From the NCBI GenBank assembly GCA_903851415.1, contig CAINOE010000211.1, forward strand, positions 1 through 64,000: 64,000 nt of DNA, read 5' to 3'. Origin of the DNA: an uncultured Rhodopila sp. Its GTDB lineage: Bacteria > Pseudomonadota > Alphaproteobacteria > Acetobacterales > Acetobacteraceae. Both the position numbers and the translations under genes were made by a program. Positions 54,824-63,849 of the stretch are shown here, piece after piece; the first letter of the stretch is position 1, and each line of letters begins with the position of its first letter. The notes beneath the pieces were generated by a model that had not been told where the DNA came from, did not search any database, and saw only the letters and a program-made list of their open reading frames with translations.

Positions 54824-55993
54824 ATGATGCTGTCTCGCGTATTCACGGCCGCGCCGCTGCGTGCCGCTCTGCTGGCCGGCGCCGCCTGCCTCGCCTTTGG
54901 CGCCAGCGCGGCCGAACCCGCCGGGGACAAGGCCGGCGGGGAAAAGGCCAGGCCGGAAGGCCATCCGGTCACCGTCACCGAGGAAATGACCGGCGCCGGC
55001 ATCGTTTCCAGCGGTGTGACGCTGCCGGACCCGCCGCCGGTGACCGGTTCGCGCGCCCATCCTGTCCCCGCCTGGGACAGCCCGCTCCCCTGGCCGATAC
55101 TGATCGCCGATCGGCGGAATAACCGGTTGCTGGAGGTGACGCCGGATAAGCGGATTGTCTGGGAGTTTCCCTCTCCGAACCTGGCTATCTACCGTGGCAA
55201 TGACGACGTGAACTTCACGCCCGACGGCAAGACCCTGGTCGTCAATGAGGAGGATAACTACGACATCCATTTCATTGACTATAAAACGCGCGCCCTGACC
55301 TGGACCTACGGCGTCTCCGACACGAAAGGCCGGGGTGAGGGCTACCTGGACTTCCCGGACGATGCGCGGCTGCTGCCGGACGGGCGGATGACGGTGGCGG
55401 ACATCCGCAACTGCCGCCTGCTGTTCATCAATCCGGACACGGCGAAGACGCTGACGCAATGGGGCAAGCCCGGCGTCTGCAAGCACAACCCGCCGGCGAC
55501 CTTCGCCTTCCCCAACGACATCAACTACTACGACAACGGCGACTTCCTGGTGACCGAAATCCCGGACGCCTGGATCACCCGCCTGGGCGGCGACGGCCAT
55601 GTGGTCTGGAGCGTCAAGGCGCCGCATCTGCGCTATCCCTCGGACGCCCGGGCGGCCAGCGACGGCAACGTCATTGTCGCCGATTTCACCAAGCCGGGCG
55701 GCGTGGTGATCTTCAACCCCGCAACGGGCAAGGTGGTCTGGGAATACCGGGTCAAAGAGGGCGAGAAGGCGCTGGATCATCCCTCGCTGGCGGAGGAACT
55801 GCCCAACGGCAACATCCTGCTGAACGACGACCATCGTGAACGGCTGCTGGTGATCGATCGCCAGTCCAAGGAGTTCGTCTGGCAATACGGCAAGACCGAT
55901 ACACGGGGCCATACGCCGGGGCTGCTGTGGTATCCGGACAGCGAGAGCCTCGACTATTACCACGATTGGAAGGCGGCGCTGGCCAAGAAATGA
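54824..55993 (+). CDS. Exported beta-propeller protein (NHL/PQQ-like)
   Basis: 389 aa from MMLSRVFTAAP with a signal peptide ending near AFGASAAEP. Repeated blades such as ILIADRRNNRLLEVTPDKRI, then VNFTPDGKTLVVNEEDNYDI and VWSVKAPHLRYPSDARAASD resemble NHL or arylsulfotransferase-type propellers. Enzymatic residues are not recognised. Exported, likely periplasmic; partner and ligand unknown. Stand-alone gene. Confidence 0.75.
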   Translation: MMLSRVFTAAPLRAALLAGAACLAFGASAAEPAGDKAGGEKARPEGHPVTVTEEMTGAGIVSSGVTLPDPPPVTGSRAHPVPAWDSPLPWPILIADRRNNRLLEVTPDKRIVWEFPSPNLAIYRGNDDVNFTPDGKTLVVNEEDNYDIHFIDYKTRALTWTYGVSDTKGRGEGYLDFPDDARLLPDGRMTVADIRNCRLLFINPDTAKTLTQWGKPGVCKHNPPATFAFPNDINYYDNGDFLVTEIPDAWITRLGGDGHVVWSVKAPHLRYPSDARAASDGNVIVADFTKPGGVVIFNPATGKVVWEYRVKEGEKALDHPSLAEELPNGNILLNDDHRERLLVIDRQSKEFVWQYGKTDTRGHTPGLLWYPDSESLDYYHDWKAALAKK

Positions 55994-56017
55994 TCGCCGG
56001 CGCGGCGATATTGCGGT

Positions 56018-56042
56018 GCCGTCATGGCCGGGCCATGACGGC
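56018..56042. repeat. Short perfect palindrome of the dispersed family
   Basis: Twelve-base arms GCCGTCATGGCC and GGCCATGACGGC around a single G. It equals the outer ends of the larger repeats joined head to head, so it may be a collapsed copy. Located between two genes read towards each other, it could also act as a bidirectional terminator stem. Confidence 0.75.
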
Positions 56043-56118
56043 GTAGCAGAAGAAGCTGCGCCATCCATCCCCGTCCTTCGTGCGCCTCGTTAGGCCGATC
56101 AACACCGGCGGGCCGGCG

Positions 56119-56604
56119 TCATCCCTTCACCGGCACCCAGATCTCGAACCCGCCCAGCCCCGTCCGCCCATCGAACCGTTCATCGTAACGCTCGAACACC
56201 GCCGCATCCGCGCTCTGCAATCCCGATCCCGGCAGCCAGTCGTTGAAGATCGCCATGAAGGTTCCCCGCACCGCCGAGATGTGCCCGGCATGGGTGAACA
56301 CGGCGTAGCGCTGCGGCGTCAGCCGCAGCGATGCAAAGTCCTCAGGCAGCGCGGCTGCATCCGCGACCTCCACCCCGGCGATGTAGTCGAAACCGTCCTC
56401 CTCGTCAGTGTTGTAGCAGACGCCATAGGCGACGTTGCCGATCTGGCCGGGGACGGCGCCGAGGCGGGGGCGGACGCGTTTCCAGAGCGATGGCATGCCG
56501 GACAGGTCATCGAAGCGGAAATGCTCCTGCAGTCCGGCGATCAGCAGCGGACCGCCATCCGCCATCCGGGGCGGGGCCAGTGTCGTCTTCGGGGTCTCAT
56601 CCAT
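56119..56604 (-). CDS. GyrI-like / AraC effector-binding protein
   Basis: 161 aa. The pattern LIAGLQEHFRFDDLSGMPSL, GVCYNTDEEDGFDYIAGVEV, YAVFTHAGHISAVRGTFMAI and GGFEIWVPVKG is the GyrI-like small-molecule-binding fold found at the C-terminus of AraC regulators. No DNA-binding domain is present, so it is a stand-alone binder. Ligand unknown. Confidence 0.82.
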   Translation of the reverse strand: MDETPKTTLAPPRMADGGPLLIAGLQEHFRFDDLSGMPSLWKRVRPRLGAVPGQIGNVAYGVCYNTDEEDGFDYIAGVEVADAAALPEDFASLRLTPQRYAVFTHAGHISAVRGTFMAIFNDWLPGSGLQSADAAVFERYDERFDGRTGLGGFEIWVPVKG

Positions 56605-56815
56605 GGCATATGCCTCCGTCAGGGAAAGGGTCGCGACAATACCGCCGGCGCGCGCCCGGCGGGGCTCGTCCGCGCATTGAGTTTCGATGAATCACACGGG
56701 CCTGGCCATAGGGGTCACGCTTGCCTCCCGCCCGGGGCATGCGCCACGCTATACCGGGTTCCGGCGCCGCGCGCTTGATCGCGGTTACTGAATCCGACCG
56801 GGGAAAGGCAGGCGC

Positions 56816-57667
56816 GTGATTGTTCCGAACCGACCGCAAACGACCTCCGCCGTCGCGGGGCATTACGACGAACTCGACGGGTTCTATCGCGAGATATGGG
56901 GCGAGCATGTGCATCACGGCTATTGGGCGACGGGGCGGGAGACGCCCGGGCAAGCCGCCGAGGCGCTGGTCATGCACTTGGCGCGGCGGTTGCGCCTGGA
57001 GGCGGGCCAAAGCGTGTGCGACATCGGCTGCGGCTACGGCGCCACGGCGCAGCTTCTGGCGGACCAATTCGGCGTATCGGTGATCGGCGTGACGGTGTCG
57101 CCGGCGCAGGCGCGGATCGCCGCTTCGCGCACCGTGTCGCGGGGCGGTCTTTCGATCCGGCTGCAGGACTGGCTCAGCAACGACTTTGCCGCCGCCGGCT
57201 TCGACCGCGTCTATTCGGTCGAGAGTTCCGAGCACATGCCGGACAAGCAGCGCTTCTTCGACGAAGCGTTCCGCACGCTGAAACCCGGGGGGAAGCTGGC
57301 GATCTGCGCCTGGCTCGCCTGCGACGACCCGGGGCCTCGGGAGGTCCGGCATCTGCTTGAGCCGATATGCCGCGAGGGGCGGCTGCCGGGCATGGGGGAC
57401 GAGGCGGATTACCGGCGGTTCGGCGAGCGCGCCGGGTTCCGGGTGGTGGGGGTCGAGGATATCAGCGATCAGGTCCGCCGCACCTGGTCGATCTGCGTGC
57501 GGCGGGTGCTGGGGAAGCTGTTCACCGATCCGCGGTATGTACGGTTCCTGTTCGATGGCAGCGCGTCGGACCGGATCTTCGCGCTGACGATGGTGCGCAT
57601 CATGATCGCCTACCGCACGCGCTCGATGCGGTATTGCCTGCTGGTGTTCGAACGCGAGGCGGACTGA
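56816..57667 (+). CDS. SAM-dependent methyltransferase
   Basis: 283 aa from a GTG. Class I methyltransferase: VAGHYDELDGFYREIWGEHV followed by HHGYW as in cyclopropane synthase and tocopherol methyltransferase types; SAM loop VCDIGCGYGATAQLLAD; FDRVYSVESSEHMPDK; LKPGGKLAICAWL. The HHGYW plus gamma-tocopherol-like layout suggests a lipid or quinone substrate. Stand-alone. Confidence 0.8.
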   Translation: MIVPNRPQTTSAVAGHYDELDGFYREIWGEHVHHGYWATGRETPGQAAEALVMHLARRLRLEAGQSVCDIGCGYGATAQLLADQFGVSVIGVTVSPAQARIAASRTVSRGGLSIRLQDWLSNDFAAAGFDRVYSVESSEHMPDKQRFFDEAFRTLKPGGKLAICAWLACDDPGPREVRHLLEPICREGRLPGMGDEADYRRFGERAGFRVVGVEDISDQVRRTWSICVRRVLGKLFTDPRYVRFLFDGSASDRIFALTMVRIMIAYRTRSMRYCLLVFEREAD

Positions 57668-57678
57668 TAACCGGAGCG

Positions 57679-58005
57679 TCAGAGCAGTTTCTCGACGAAG
57701 ACCTTCACTTTGCCGCCGCAGGCCAGCCCAACTTCCCATGCGCGTTCATGGCTGATGCCGAAATCCAGCAGTTGCGGGCTGCCTGTCTCGATCGTCTGCA
57801 TCGCGGCATCGGCCACCGCCCCCTCGATGCAGCCGCCGGAAACCGACCCGGCCATGCGGCCGGATTTGGTCACCGCCATCTGGCTGCCGGCGGGGCGAGG
57901 CGAGCTGCCCCAGGTTTCCGTCACGGTCGCCAGCGCGACCTGCTCCCCGGCGGCGCGCCACATGGCGGCGGTGGCCAGGACATCCTCGACTTGCGGAGTG
58001 TTCAT
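57679..58005 (-). CDS. XdhC/CoxI N-terminal domain protein
   Basis: 108 aa, only the XdhC_CoxI domain: VALATVTETWGSSPRPAGSQM, SGRMAGSVSGGCIEGAVADAA, and the end GLACGGKVKVFVEKLL. Full XdhC proteins add a Rossmann domain of about 150 residues that is missing, as in many stand-alone CoxI forms. The family delivers molybdenum cofactor (sulfurated) to xanthine or CO dehydrogenases. The next gene on the same strand is coxE-like, but no structural molybdenum enzyme is present here. Confidence 0.85.
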   Translation of the reverse strand: MNTPQVEDVLATAAMWRAAGEQVALATVTETWGSSPRPAGSQMAVTKSGRMAGSVSGGCIEGAVADAAMQTIETGSPQLLDFGISHERAWEVGLACGGKVKVFVEKLL

Positions 58006-58214
58006 ACGCGATTCCTTGTTTCAAAGCGCCCGAACGAGCCAGGTCTCAGCGGGGCGAGCCTGCATCGAACGGGTGCCCACGCACTTTGGCGCGAACCCGC
58101 TCCATCGCAACGGCGATCAGCCCGGGAGCTTTTGTTATTCGCTGCGAGACACCACCACCCTCAAGCGTTTCGCGACGGCGTAGGCCGAGATTTTCCGCAT
58201 CCTGTCGTTACCAA

Positions 58215-58235
58215 CTTTGCGTATTCTACGCAAAG
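58215..58235. promoter_or_regulatory. Perfect palindrome between xdhC and coxE genes
   Basis: Nine-base arms CTTTGCGTA and TACGCAAAG around TTC. It looks like an operator for a small dimeric HTH or ribbon protein. On the minus strand it is followed after about 20 bp by a short frame MRKISAYAVAKRLRVVVSRS that ends quickly, which may be the rest of a lost gene. Not assigned. Confidence 0.45.
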
Positions 58236-58247
58236 ATTGGCCGCCTG

Positions 58248-59465
58248 TCACCTCGGCAACGCTCCTTCAAACCGTCCGGCCGGACCCGGTTTCATCGGCG
58301 CGGGCCGGGACAGCAGATCAATCAGCCCGCGCAGGCTGGCCAGGTTATGCACCGGACGGAACTCGTCCACATGCGGCAGCATCGCGCGGATGCCCTGCGA
58401 CTTTGGTTCAAACCCGCTCCAGCGCAACAGCGGATTGAGCCATATCAGCCGCGTGCAGGAGCGGTGCAGGCGGTCCATGTTCTCCGCCAACCCGTGCGCT
58501 CCGTCGCGGTCGAGGCCGTCGGTGATCAGCAACACCACCGCGCCCTGGCCCAGCACCCGCTTCGCCCACAGGCGGTTGAAGCTCGCCAAAGCCTCGCCGA
58601 TACGGGTGCCGCCGGACCAGTCCGGCACCGCATGGGCGACCATCTGGAACGCGACCTCGGGATCGCGGGCGCGCAACTGGCGGGTGACGTTGGACAGCCG
58701 CGTGCCGAACAGGAAGACATGCACCCGGTCGCGGTCATTCGTTACCGCGTGCAGAAAATGCAGCAATATCTGCGCATACCGCGCCATCGAGCCGGAGATG
58801 TCGCACAGCACCACCAGCGGCGGCGGCCGGGTTACCCGGCTGCTGCGGGCGATGGTCACGATCTCGCCGCCCTGCCGCAGGCTGCTCCGTATCGTCCGCC
58901 GCAAATCCGTTGTTGAACCGTTTTGATCGGCTCGCGTCCGCCGGGTGCGGCGCAGATCCAGCGGCAGCACCAGCCGGCGGATCTCCTGCTTCGCCCGGGC
59001 GATGTCATCCGCGCCCATGGATTCGAAATCCATCTGCCGCAGCCGTTCCTGCTCGGACACCGTCAGCGTCATGTCGATGCGCGGCGGCTCATCCCTCGGT
59101 TGCCGCGGCTTGTTGCTCCCGGGCGCGAACGCCTCCGCCACCCGCCGCGCCGCGGGCGGAGGACGCTCCGGCCTGGTCTCTTTTTGCGCGTCCGGGAGCG
59201 CCCCGGCGTTGGACTGCCCGGCCGCGGCCGGATCGCGCCAGAACAGAGCGAAGGCCGCGTCGAAGACTGGCTGGTGCTCATGCCGGTGGATCATCGCGGC
59301 GCGCAGGGCAATGCGGGCCTGGGTCCGCGAGCCGAGGTCGATCCGCGTCAGCGCGTCCTGCGCGGCGATTGATTCCGCCGGGCCGACGGGCAGCCCCGCC
59401 CGGCGCAGCAGGCGGGCGAAGTGCATCACGTTGGCCGCCAGGCGGGAAGGCGTCTCAGGCTGCAT
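58248..59465 (-). CDS. CoxE-like VWA domain protein
   Basis: 405 aa, start at MQPETPSRLAANV. DUF/CoxE N-terminal helical part (VMHFARLLRRAGLPVGPAES), a variable Pro/Ala linker, and a C-terminal von Willebrand A domain with a MIDAS motif (VVLCDISGSMARYAQ), GGTRIGEALASF and LLITDGLDRDGA. CoxE with the MoxR-type CoxD helps mature CO dehydrogenase active sites; no coxD is adjacent. Same strand as the XdhC gene, which suggests a shared role in molybdoenzyme maturation. Confidence 0.85.
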   Translation of the reverse strand: MQPETPSRLAANVMHFARLLRRAGLPVGPAESIAAQDALTRIDLGSRTQARIALRAAMIHRHEHQPVFDAAFALFWRDPAAAGQSNAGALPDAQKETRPERPPPAARRVAEAFAPGSNKPRQPRDEPPRIDMTLTVSEQERLRQMDFESMGADDIARAKQEIRRLVLPLDLRRTRRTRADQNGSTTDLRRTIRSSLRQGGEIVTIARSSRVTRPPPLVVLCDISGSMARYAQILLHFLHAVTNDRDRVHVFLFGTRLSNVTRQLRARDPEVAFQMVAHAVPDWSGGTRIGEALASFNRLWAKRVLGQGAVVLLITDGLDRDGAHGLAENMDRLHRSCTRLIWLNPLLRWSGFEPKSQGIRAMLPHVDEFRPVHNLASLRGLIDLLSRPAPMKPGPAGRFEGALPR

Positions 59466-59549
59466 GGCGCGTACTCGAACCCGGGCGGCGGTTCGGCGCA
59501 AGCCCGGGCCACTCTTGAACCGCGGCCAACAGAGGTCCACATTCCGCTT

Positions 59550-59825
59550 ATGAATAAGAATCGTCCGCCGGAACTGGAAATGACCCTCGACGGCGAGTTT
59601 GTCTCGCCGCCGCCGCCCCCGGTTTCGACCCGCATCCTGTTTTGGGCCGTCGTCGTCGCGGTGATTGCCGGCGCGGCATCGCTGGCCGCGATTGCGCTGA
59701 CCCTGGCGCTCAGCATCCTGCCGATCGCGTTCGGGGCCGCCGCGGTGGCGTATGTTCTCTACCGCTACAAGCTGTGGCGGGCGGGCGCGTCAATCGGCGG
59801 GCGGCAGGATCTCCGGCGGCCGTAG
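59550..59825 (+). CDS. Small membrane protein with Pro-rich N-terminus
   Basis: 91 aa (MNKNRPPELEMTLDGEFVSP start). Pro-rich linker, then two closely spaced hydrophobic helices (ILFWAVVVAVIAGAASLAAI, ILPIAFGAAAVAYVLY) and a basic tail. No family recognised. Its end overlaps the 3' end of the oppositely directed luciferase-like gene by 36 bp. Confidence 0.6.
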   Translation: MNKNRPPELEMTLDGEFVSPPPPPVSTRILFWAVVVAVIAGAASLAAIALTLALSILPIAFGAAAVAYVLYRYKLWRAGASIGGRQDLRRP

Positions 59826-60824
59826 GCCGAATTCCTGCGCCAGCAGCGCGTACGACCGCCGACGCGCGTCCGGGTCGTGCAGCGTCGTCAGGATGGCAAT
59901 CTCGTCGACCCGGTGCTCCGCCGCCAGCGCCCGCAGCCTGTCGCCGACGACGTCCGGCGTGCCGAATAGGGCACGCTGTCGCAAGCGTTCAATCCGGACC
60001 TTTTCAACGTCCGAATAGGGATGGACCGATGCCTCGTGCGGCGAGGGCAGGGCGGTGTAGACACCACGGTCGCGGCCGAGGCGCCACATCTCGCGCGACT
60101 GGAAAAGCCAGGCCGCTTCCTCCCTGGTTTCCGCCGCCATCGCCCAGACGCAGATCGCGGCATGCGGCTCCGGATGCCGGACACTTGGCCGGTAGCCGCC
60201 GCGATACGCCGCCAGCGCCTGATCGGCGCCGTGCCCGTCGGTGATGAAATGCGCGAAGCAATAGGGCAGCCCGAAATGCGCCGCGACCTGCGCGCCGTAG
60301 TCGGAACTGCCGAGAATCCACACCTCCGGAGTCGTCGGTCCGGCCGGCTGGGCGCGGACGTCGCGGAACGGATGGCCCTGCGTCAATGGTTCCCCGGACA
60401 CCCAGGCCAGCAGATCGCGCACGGCGGCGGGAAACTGCTCGGCCGCGGCGTCGGCGCGGGGGTTCAGCGCATAGGCGGTGCGTCCGTCGGATCCGGGCGC
60501 GCGGCCCAGGCCGAGATCGATCCGCCCCGGCGCGATGGCATCCAGCACGCGGAACTGTTCCGCGACTTTCAGCGCCGGGTAATGCGGCAGCATGACCCCG
60601 GCTGACCCGACACGGATGGTTCGGGTGGTGGCGGCGATGGCGGCGATCAGGATCTCCGGCGCGGTGCCGGCCTGGCTGTCGGAGTTGTGGTGTTCGGCGC
60701 ACCAGTACCGCGCGTAGCCGAGCGCTTCGCAATGCTGCGCCAGGCGGATGCTTTCCCGGATCGACGTGTCGGGCGAGCGGCCCGAAACGACGGTGGATTG
60801 ATCCAGGACCGATAGCCGAACCAT
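59790..60824 (-). CDS. Luciferase-like (LLM) flavin oxidoreductase
   Basis: 344 aa from the ATG with GGAGGAG upstream. LLM class: SVLDQSTVVSGRSPDTSIRE, GYARYWCAEHHNSDSQAGTA, RIRVGSAGVMLPHYPALKVA-type strand and GRIDLGLGRAPGSDGRTAYA. Belongs to the MsnO8/YhbW-type subgroup often labelled as putative monooxygenase. Uses reduced flavin; substrate unknown. Confidence 0.87.
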   Translation of the reverse strand: MVRLSVLDQSTVVSGRSPDTSIRESIRLAQHCEALGYARYWCAEHHNSDSQAGTAPEILIAAIAATTRTIRVGSAGVMLPHYPALKVAEQFRVLDAIAPGRIDLGLGRAPGSDGRTAYALNPRADAAAEQFPAAVRDLLAWVSGEPLTQGHPFRDVRAQPAGPTTPEVWILGSSDYGAQVAAHFGLPYCFAHFITDGHGADQALAAYRGGYRPSVRHPEPHAAICVWAMAAETREEAAWLFQSREMWRLGRDRGVYTALPSPHEASVHPYSDVEKVRIERLRQRALFGTPDVVGDRLRALAAEHRVDEIAILTTLHDPDARRRSYALLAQEFGLRPPEILPPAD

Positions 60825-61274
60825 GGGATCGTTCTCCTCCCCCGTCATGGTCCGGATCGTCCGGTCGGCCGGGGTGTCCCGCACTAACGCCGGGCCGGGG
60901 CGGGGGCAAGAGGCGGCGGGTGGTTGGTCGTTGCCATGAAATCGGTCATATAGAGGGTGAAGGTCAGAGCGGCCCGCTTGGGTGGTTATCGGACGCACGA
61001 CATTCGCGCCACCGACGGCGGCTTTGCGCCCAGTTCTGTCATCCAACCGCCCTGGCGTTCACCGCCGAAGCGGACACTCCTCGGCAATCGTCGAATGGCG
61101 GGAGTGGATGGAGAGCGGACATAAGCGATGCAGCACCTCGGCGACAGCTTGCGCTAATCTCGGTCGCCTGGCTCCCTCGTCGGGCCTCTGCAAAGCTGAA
61201 GCAGGCTATTTGCAAACTGACGAACGGCCCGGGTGAAAAGCTGTCGGCAACGCCCGGACGAAAACTCGACGCGT
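60825..61274. other. Gene-free stretch
   Basis: 450 bp between two minus-strand genes. No frame shows a plausible start with a ribosome site or a known family. I see no strong hairpin. It may hold the luciferase-like gene promoter on the left and the end of the ParA transcript on the right. Confidence 0.4.
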
Positions 61275-62240
61275 TCAGATTGGCACTTCGATCCTGTCCG
61301 CGATCACGCGGGCGAGCTTTTCAAAATCGTCGTAGGCAGCGGACACGGCACCTTGATGACCGCCGATTGCTCCGTCGCCCGGACGAAGCTTGAACATGGG
61401 CTTGCGGGCATCTTGTGCCATAGCGATCAGCGAGCGGTAGTCCTTGAGGCGACCCAACGCGAGCGCTTCGTCGGGAATATCAGGATCGTCCACCGCCCGG
61501 CGGTAAGCATCGGGAATCTTTCCGATCCATTTTTGGAAGGCGCGCACTACCCCGTCGGCGAATTCAGTGTGGCGGGACACAACATAGCCGATAGGCCGCA
61601 TGTTGCCCGCCGGCAAACTGAAGTCGAGCCGCGGAGCGCGGTTGAGCCGGTCCTGCCATTCCGCGCGCCAGGACTTCAGTCGGCCACCAACGTTTTCGAG
61701 GCCTCGAACGGAGAAAAGGTCCGGCGCCACAGGGATTATAACATAATCTGCGGCAATAAGGGCTGATCGGTTCAGGGCGCCGAATGTCGGACCCACGTCT
61801 ATGAAGGCGATATTGGCCTGATGCCGTTGACTGGCGTATTCGATGATCCGATGGAACGCAGCCGTGACGCGGAACGCTCGCTCGTCGCGATCAACGCACC
61901 GCGGCCATGTCGCGGATAACTCATCCTCAAAGTCCGAGAGCAGTAGATCGCCAGGAATTATTGCAAGACCGTCGGTCACGCTCAGGGGGTCGAAAAAATG
62001 AAGGTCGCCAACACCGCGCTTGACAGGCTCTACCGCCGTGAAAATCGTGTTCGGCTTCCGCGCCTCGTAGATCTGCTCGAGTGTAGTGTCCTTGAAGCAC
62101 ATGGCGGTGAGGTTGGATTGAGGGTCGAGGTCCGCCAACACTACCCGTTGCCCCAGGTCGGCGTACATCCACGCGAGGTGATAGATCAGCGAGGTCTTGC
62201 CAACGCCGCCCTTGTTGTTAAAGAAAGCGATCGATTTCAT
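61275..62240 (-). CDS. ParA-type ATPase
   Basis: 321 aa. Deviant Walker A FFNNKGGVGKTSLIYHLAW, Walker A' VVLADLDPQSNLTAM and Walker B region ANIAFIDVGPTFGALNRSAL. No ParB gene follows; the partner upstream is an AlbA/Schlafen-type ATPase, coupled by an ATGA overlap. ParA proteins in such pairs may position or signal through the partner rather than segregate DNA. Candidate phage-defence or plasmid-derived module. Confidence 0.85.
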   Translation of the reverse strand: MKSIAFFNNKGGVGKTSLIYHLAWMYADLGQRVVLADLDPQSNLTAMCFKDTTLEQIYEARKPNTIFTAVEPVKRGVGDLHFFDPLSVTDGLAIIPGDLLLSDFEDELSATWPRCVDRDERAFRVTAAFHRIIEYASQRHQANIAFIDVGPTFGALNRSALIAADYVIIPVAPDLFSVRGLENVGGRLKSWRAEWQDRLNRAPRLDFSLPAGNMRPIGYVVSRHTEFADGVVRAFQKWIGKIPDAYRRAVDDPDIPDEALALGRLKDYRSLIAMAQDARKPMFKLRPGDGAIGGHQGAVSAAYDDFEKLARVIADRIEVPI

Positions 62241-63424
62241 CGGGCCGGCTCCACCCTGAACAGCGTGTAGTTGGGCTCAAACTGCGTTGCTATTGGTGGA
62301 TTGCCGTTTGCCTTGAGAGCGCGGCGAGCTTGCATCAGGCCGTAGCCGAACCGTTCGACCACGCCCAAAGATTTCAGACCTTCGGCAAGGAAGGGATTGC
62401 GGTAGGCGGTCACGCCCCGCCAGATCGTGTCCGGGTTGACCTCGCCGAAAAGTCCGCCGGGGTTCATGATTTCAATGCGATCCGAGTACCAGTACAACTT
62501 CACCGGCATGGTGCTGGAATCATATGTCCGGTGAAGCAAGGCGTTCCGGATGAGCTGATCTAATGCTTCGGCAGGATAGTCGGGCTGCTCTCTGCGCTGC
62601 GCCCCGCCAATGGCGGCGGGCGTACGTAAATTCAACCGCATGAGCTCTTCCACCTGCCTGACTTGGTCGGGGACGGTTCCACCAATTTCTTTCTGATCCA
62701 GGATCGTGTCGACCAGCTCGGGGCCACCCAACCGAAGGAATTGAATATAGGCGCCGGGGAGATACTCCCGAGGTTCCTTGCCCAGGAGAAGCAAGGCTGC
62801 ATTCGTTGGCCGTCCGTCCCGGGAGATCAGCCGCAGCGCGCGCAGCTTCTCCTCGGTCGATCGGCTGTTCTCCCGCCGGATTTCCCGGGAAGTCGCGGAC
62901 GGGACATATTCAGTTTCGAACCGATGCAAGTCCAAATCATCAAGGCAGGCGTCGGCACACGGTCGGGCATCGAAGGTCAGGTTCTGCCAAACCTGCTTTT
63001 CCGTAAGGCGGCGTTCCTCCTCCGCGGTCGCAACGGCCCGCCGTGGGCCGACGCGTATCCAGGTGCGCCCGTCCAAGCGAACGGGTGGTTGGGTCGATGG
63101 CGACACCTCGATGACCGCAACCGTACAGCCGTCAATCTCCCTCCGGGTCACCGACATCACCGGAAAGGGCAGGATCAGACCCTCGCTGCGAAGGCCCCCC
63201 AGGATTTTGAGGAGATCGTCGTCAACATTGATCCCGGAGCAGCTTCCATCGTCCTCCTGGCCGATGAAGATCAGTCCCGGCTGGCGATGGTTGGGGAGAT
63301 CATTGGCGTAAGCGCAGATCGCCTGTCGCACCTTGTCGGCGGCTGCCTTGAAGCTGCGCTTGCGCTCAGCACGGTCCGTCTCCATGTCCCGGAAGAGCCG
63401 AGCAATCTCATCGTCCGTGAGCAT
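62237..63424 (-). CDS. AlbA_2 / HATPase_c_4 (Schlafen-like) protein
   Basis: 395 aa from ATG 63424 with GAGG five bases before. N-terminus (about 1-130) is an AlbA_2 domain: ERKRSFKAAADKVRQAICAY, LIFIGQEDDG, RTWIRVGPRRAVATAEEERR. C-terminus (about 250-395) carries a GHKL ATPase-like part: LDQLIRNALLHRTYDSSTMP, DRIEIMNPGGLFGEV, ERFGYGLMQARRAL. Such proteins are annotated as transcriptional regulators or putative helicases, and are frequent in defence islands. First gene of the pair with ParA. Confidence 0.82.
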   Translation of the reverse strand: MLTDDEIARLFRDMETDRAERKRSFKAAADKVRQAICAYANDLPNHRQPGLIFIGQEDDGSCSGINVDDDLLKILGGLRSEGLILPFPVMSVTRREIDGCTVAVIEVSPSTQPPVRLDGRTWIRVGPRRAVATAEEERRLTEKQVWQNLTFDARPCADACLDDLDLHRFETEYVPSATSREIRRENSRSTEEKLRALRLISRDGRPTNAALLLLGKEPREYLPGAYIQFLRLGGPELVDTILDQKEIGGTVPDQVRQVEELMRLNLRTPAAIGGAQRREQPDYPAEALDQLIRNALLHRTYDSSTMPVKLYWYSDRIEIMNPGGLFGEVNPDTIWRGVTAYRNPFLAEGLKSLGVVERFGYGLMQARRALKANGNPPIATQFEPNYTLFRVEPAR

Positions 63425-63849
63425 GAACACCTCGCGACCAGCACCCTAGCCCACGGTGGACTTGCGCGCTAGCACGAGCTTAGAGCAGCGGACGCTGCTG
63501 ACAAAAGAACTGGGTTGCCCTCTGTCGGCGGCCTATGTCCAGAAGGTGCGGGCGGCGAGAGTGCGCAACCGAGCGCCGGCCTTGTGTCCGGTCCTGCACC
63601 GCCTTCAGATTTTCGTCGCCTCCGGTTAAGCCCTCGGCACCCCTCGCAATGTCGCATAGCTGGAGCAACCAACATGTCGGCTTTGGGCCGGGAAATAGCG
63701 GATTCGTGCCCCAGCATCCTCGGAAACCGCCGTTTCGCTTCCGGCCGATCCCAGCCGTTTGGGCGGCAGCCGATAAGACAGCCCGGGTCGGGGAATTGGC
63801 CAACGGACGATGAACCGCCCCATATGACCGGCTTCGCGGAAACGCCGTA
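63425..63849. other. Gene-free stretch
   Basis: 425 bp before the DUF445 gene end. Open frames are present but none with recognisable content. No clear terminator or repeat of the dispersed family. Nothing supported. Confidence 0.4.

Noticed and set aside
63425-63849. Small coding genes before the DUF445 gene
   Set aside because: Several open frames of 65-140 codons, but none has a ribosome site or familiar content and they overlap each other on both strands.
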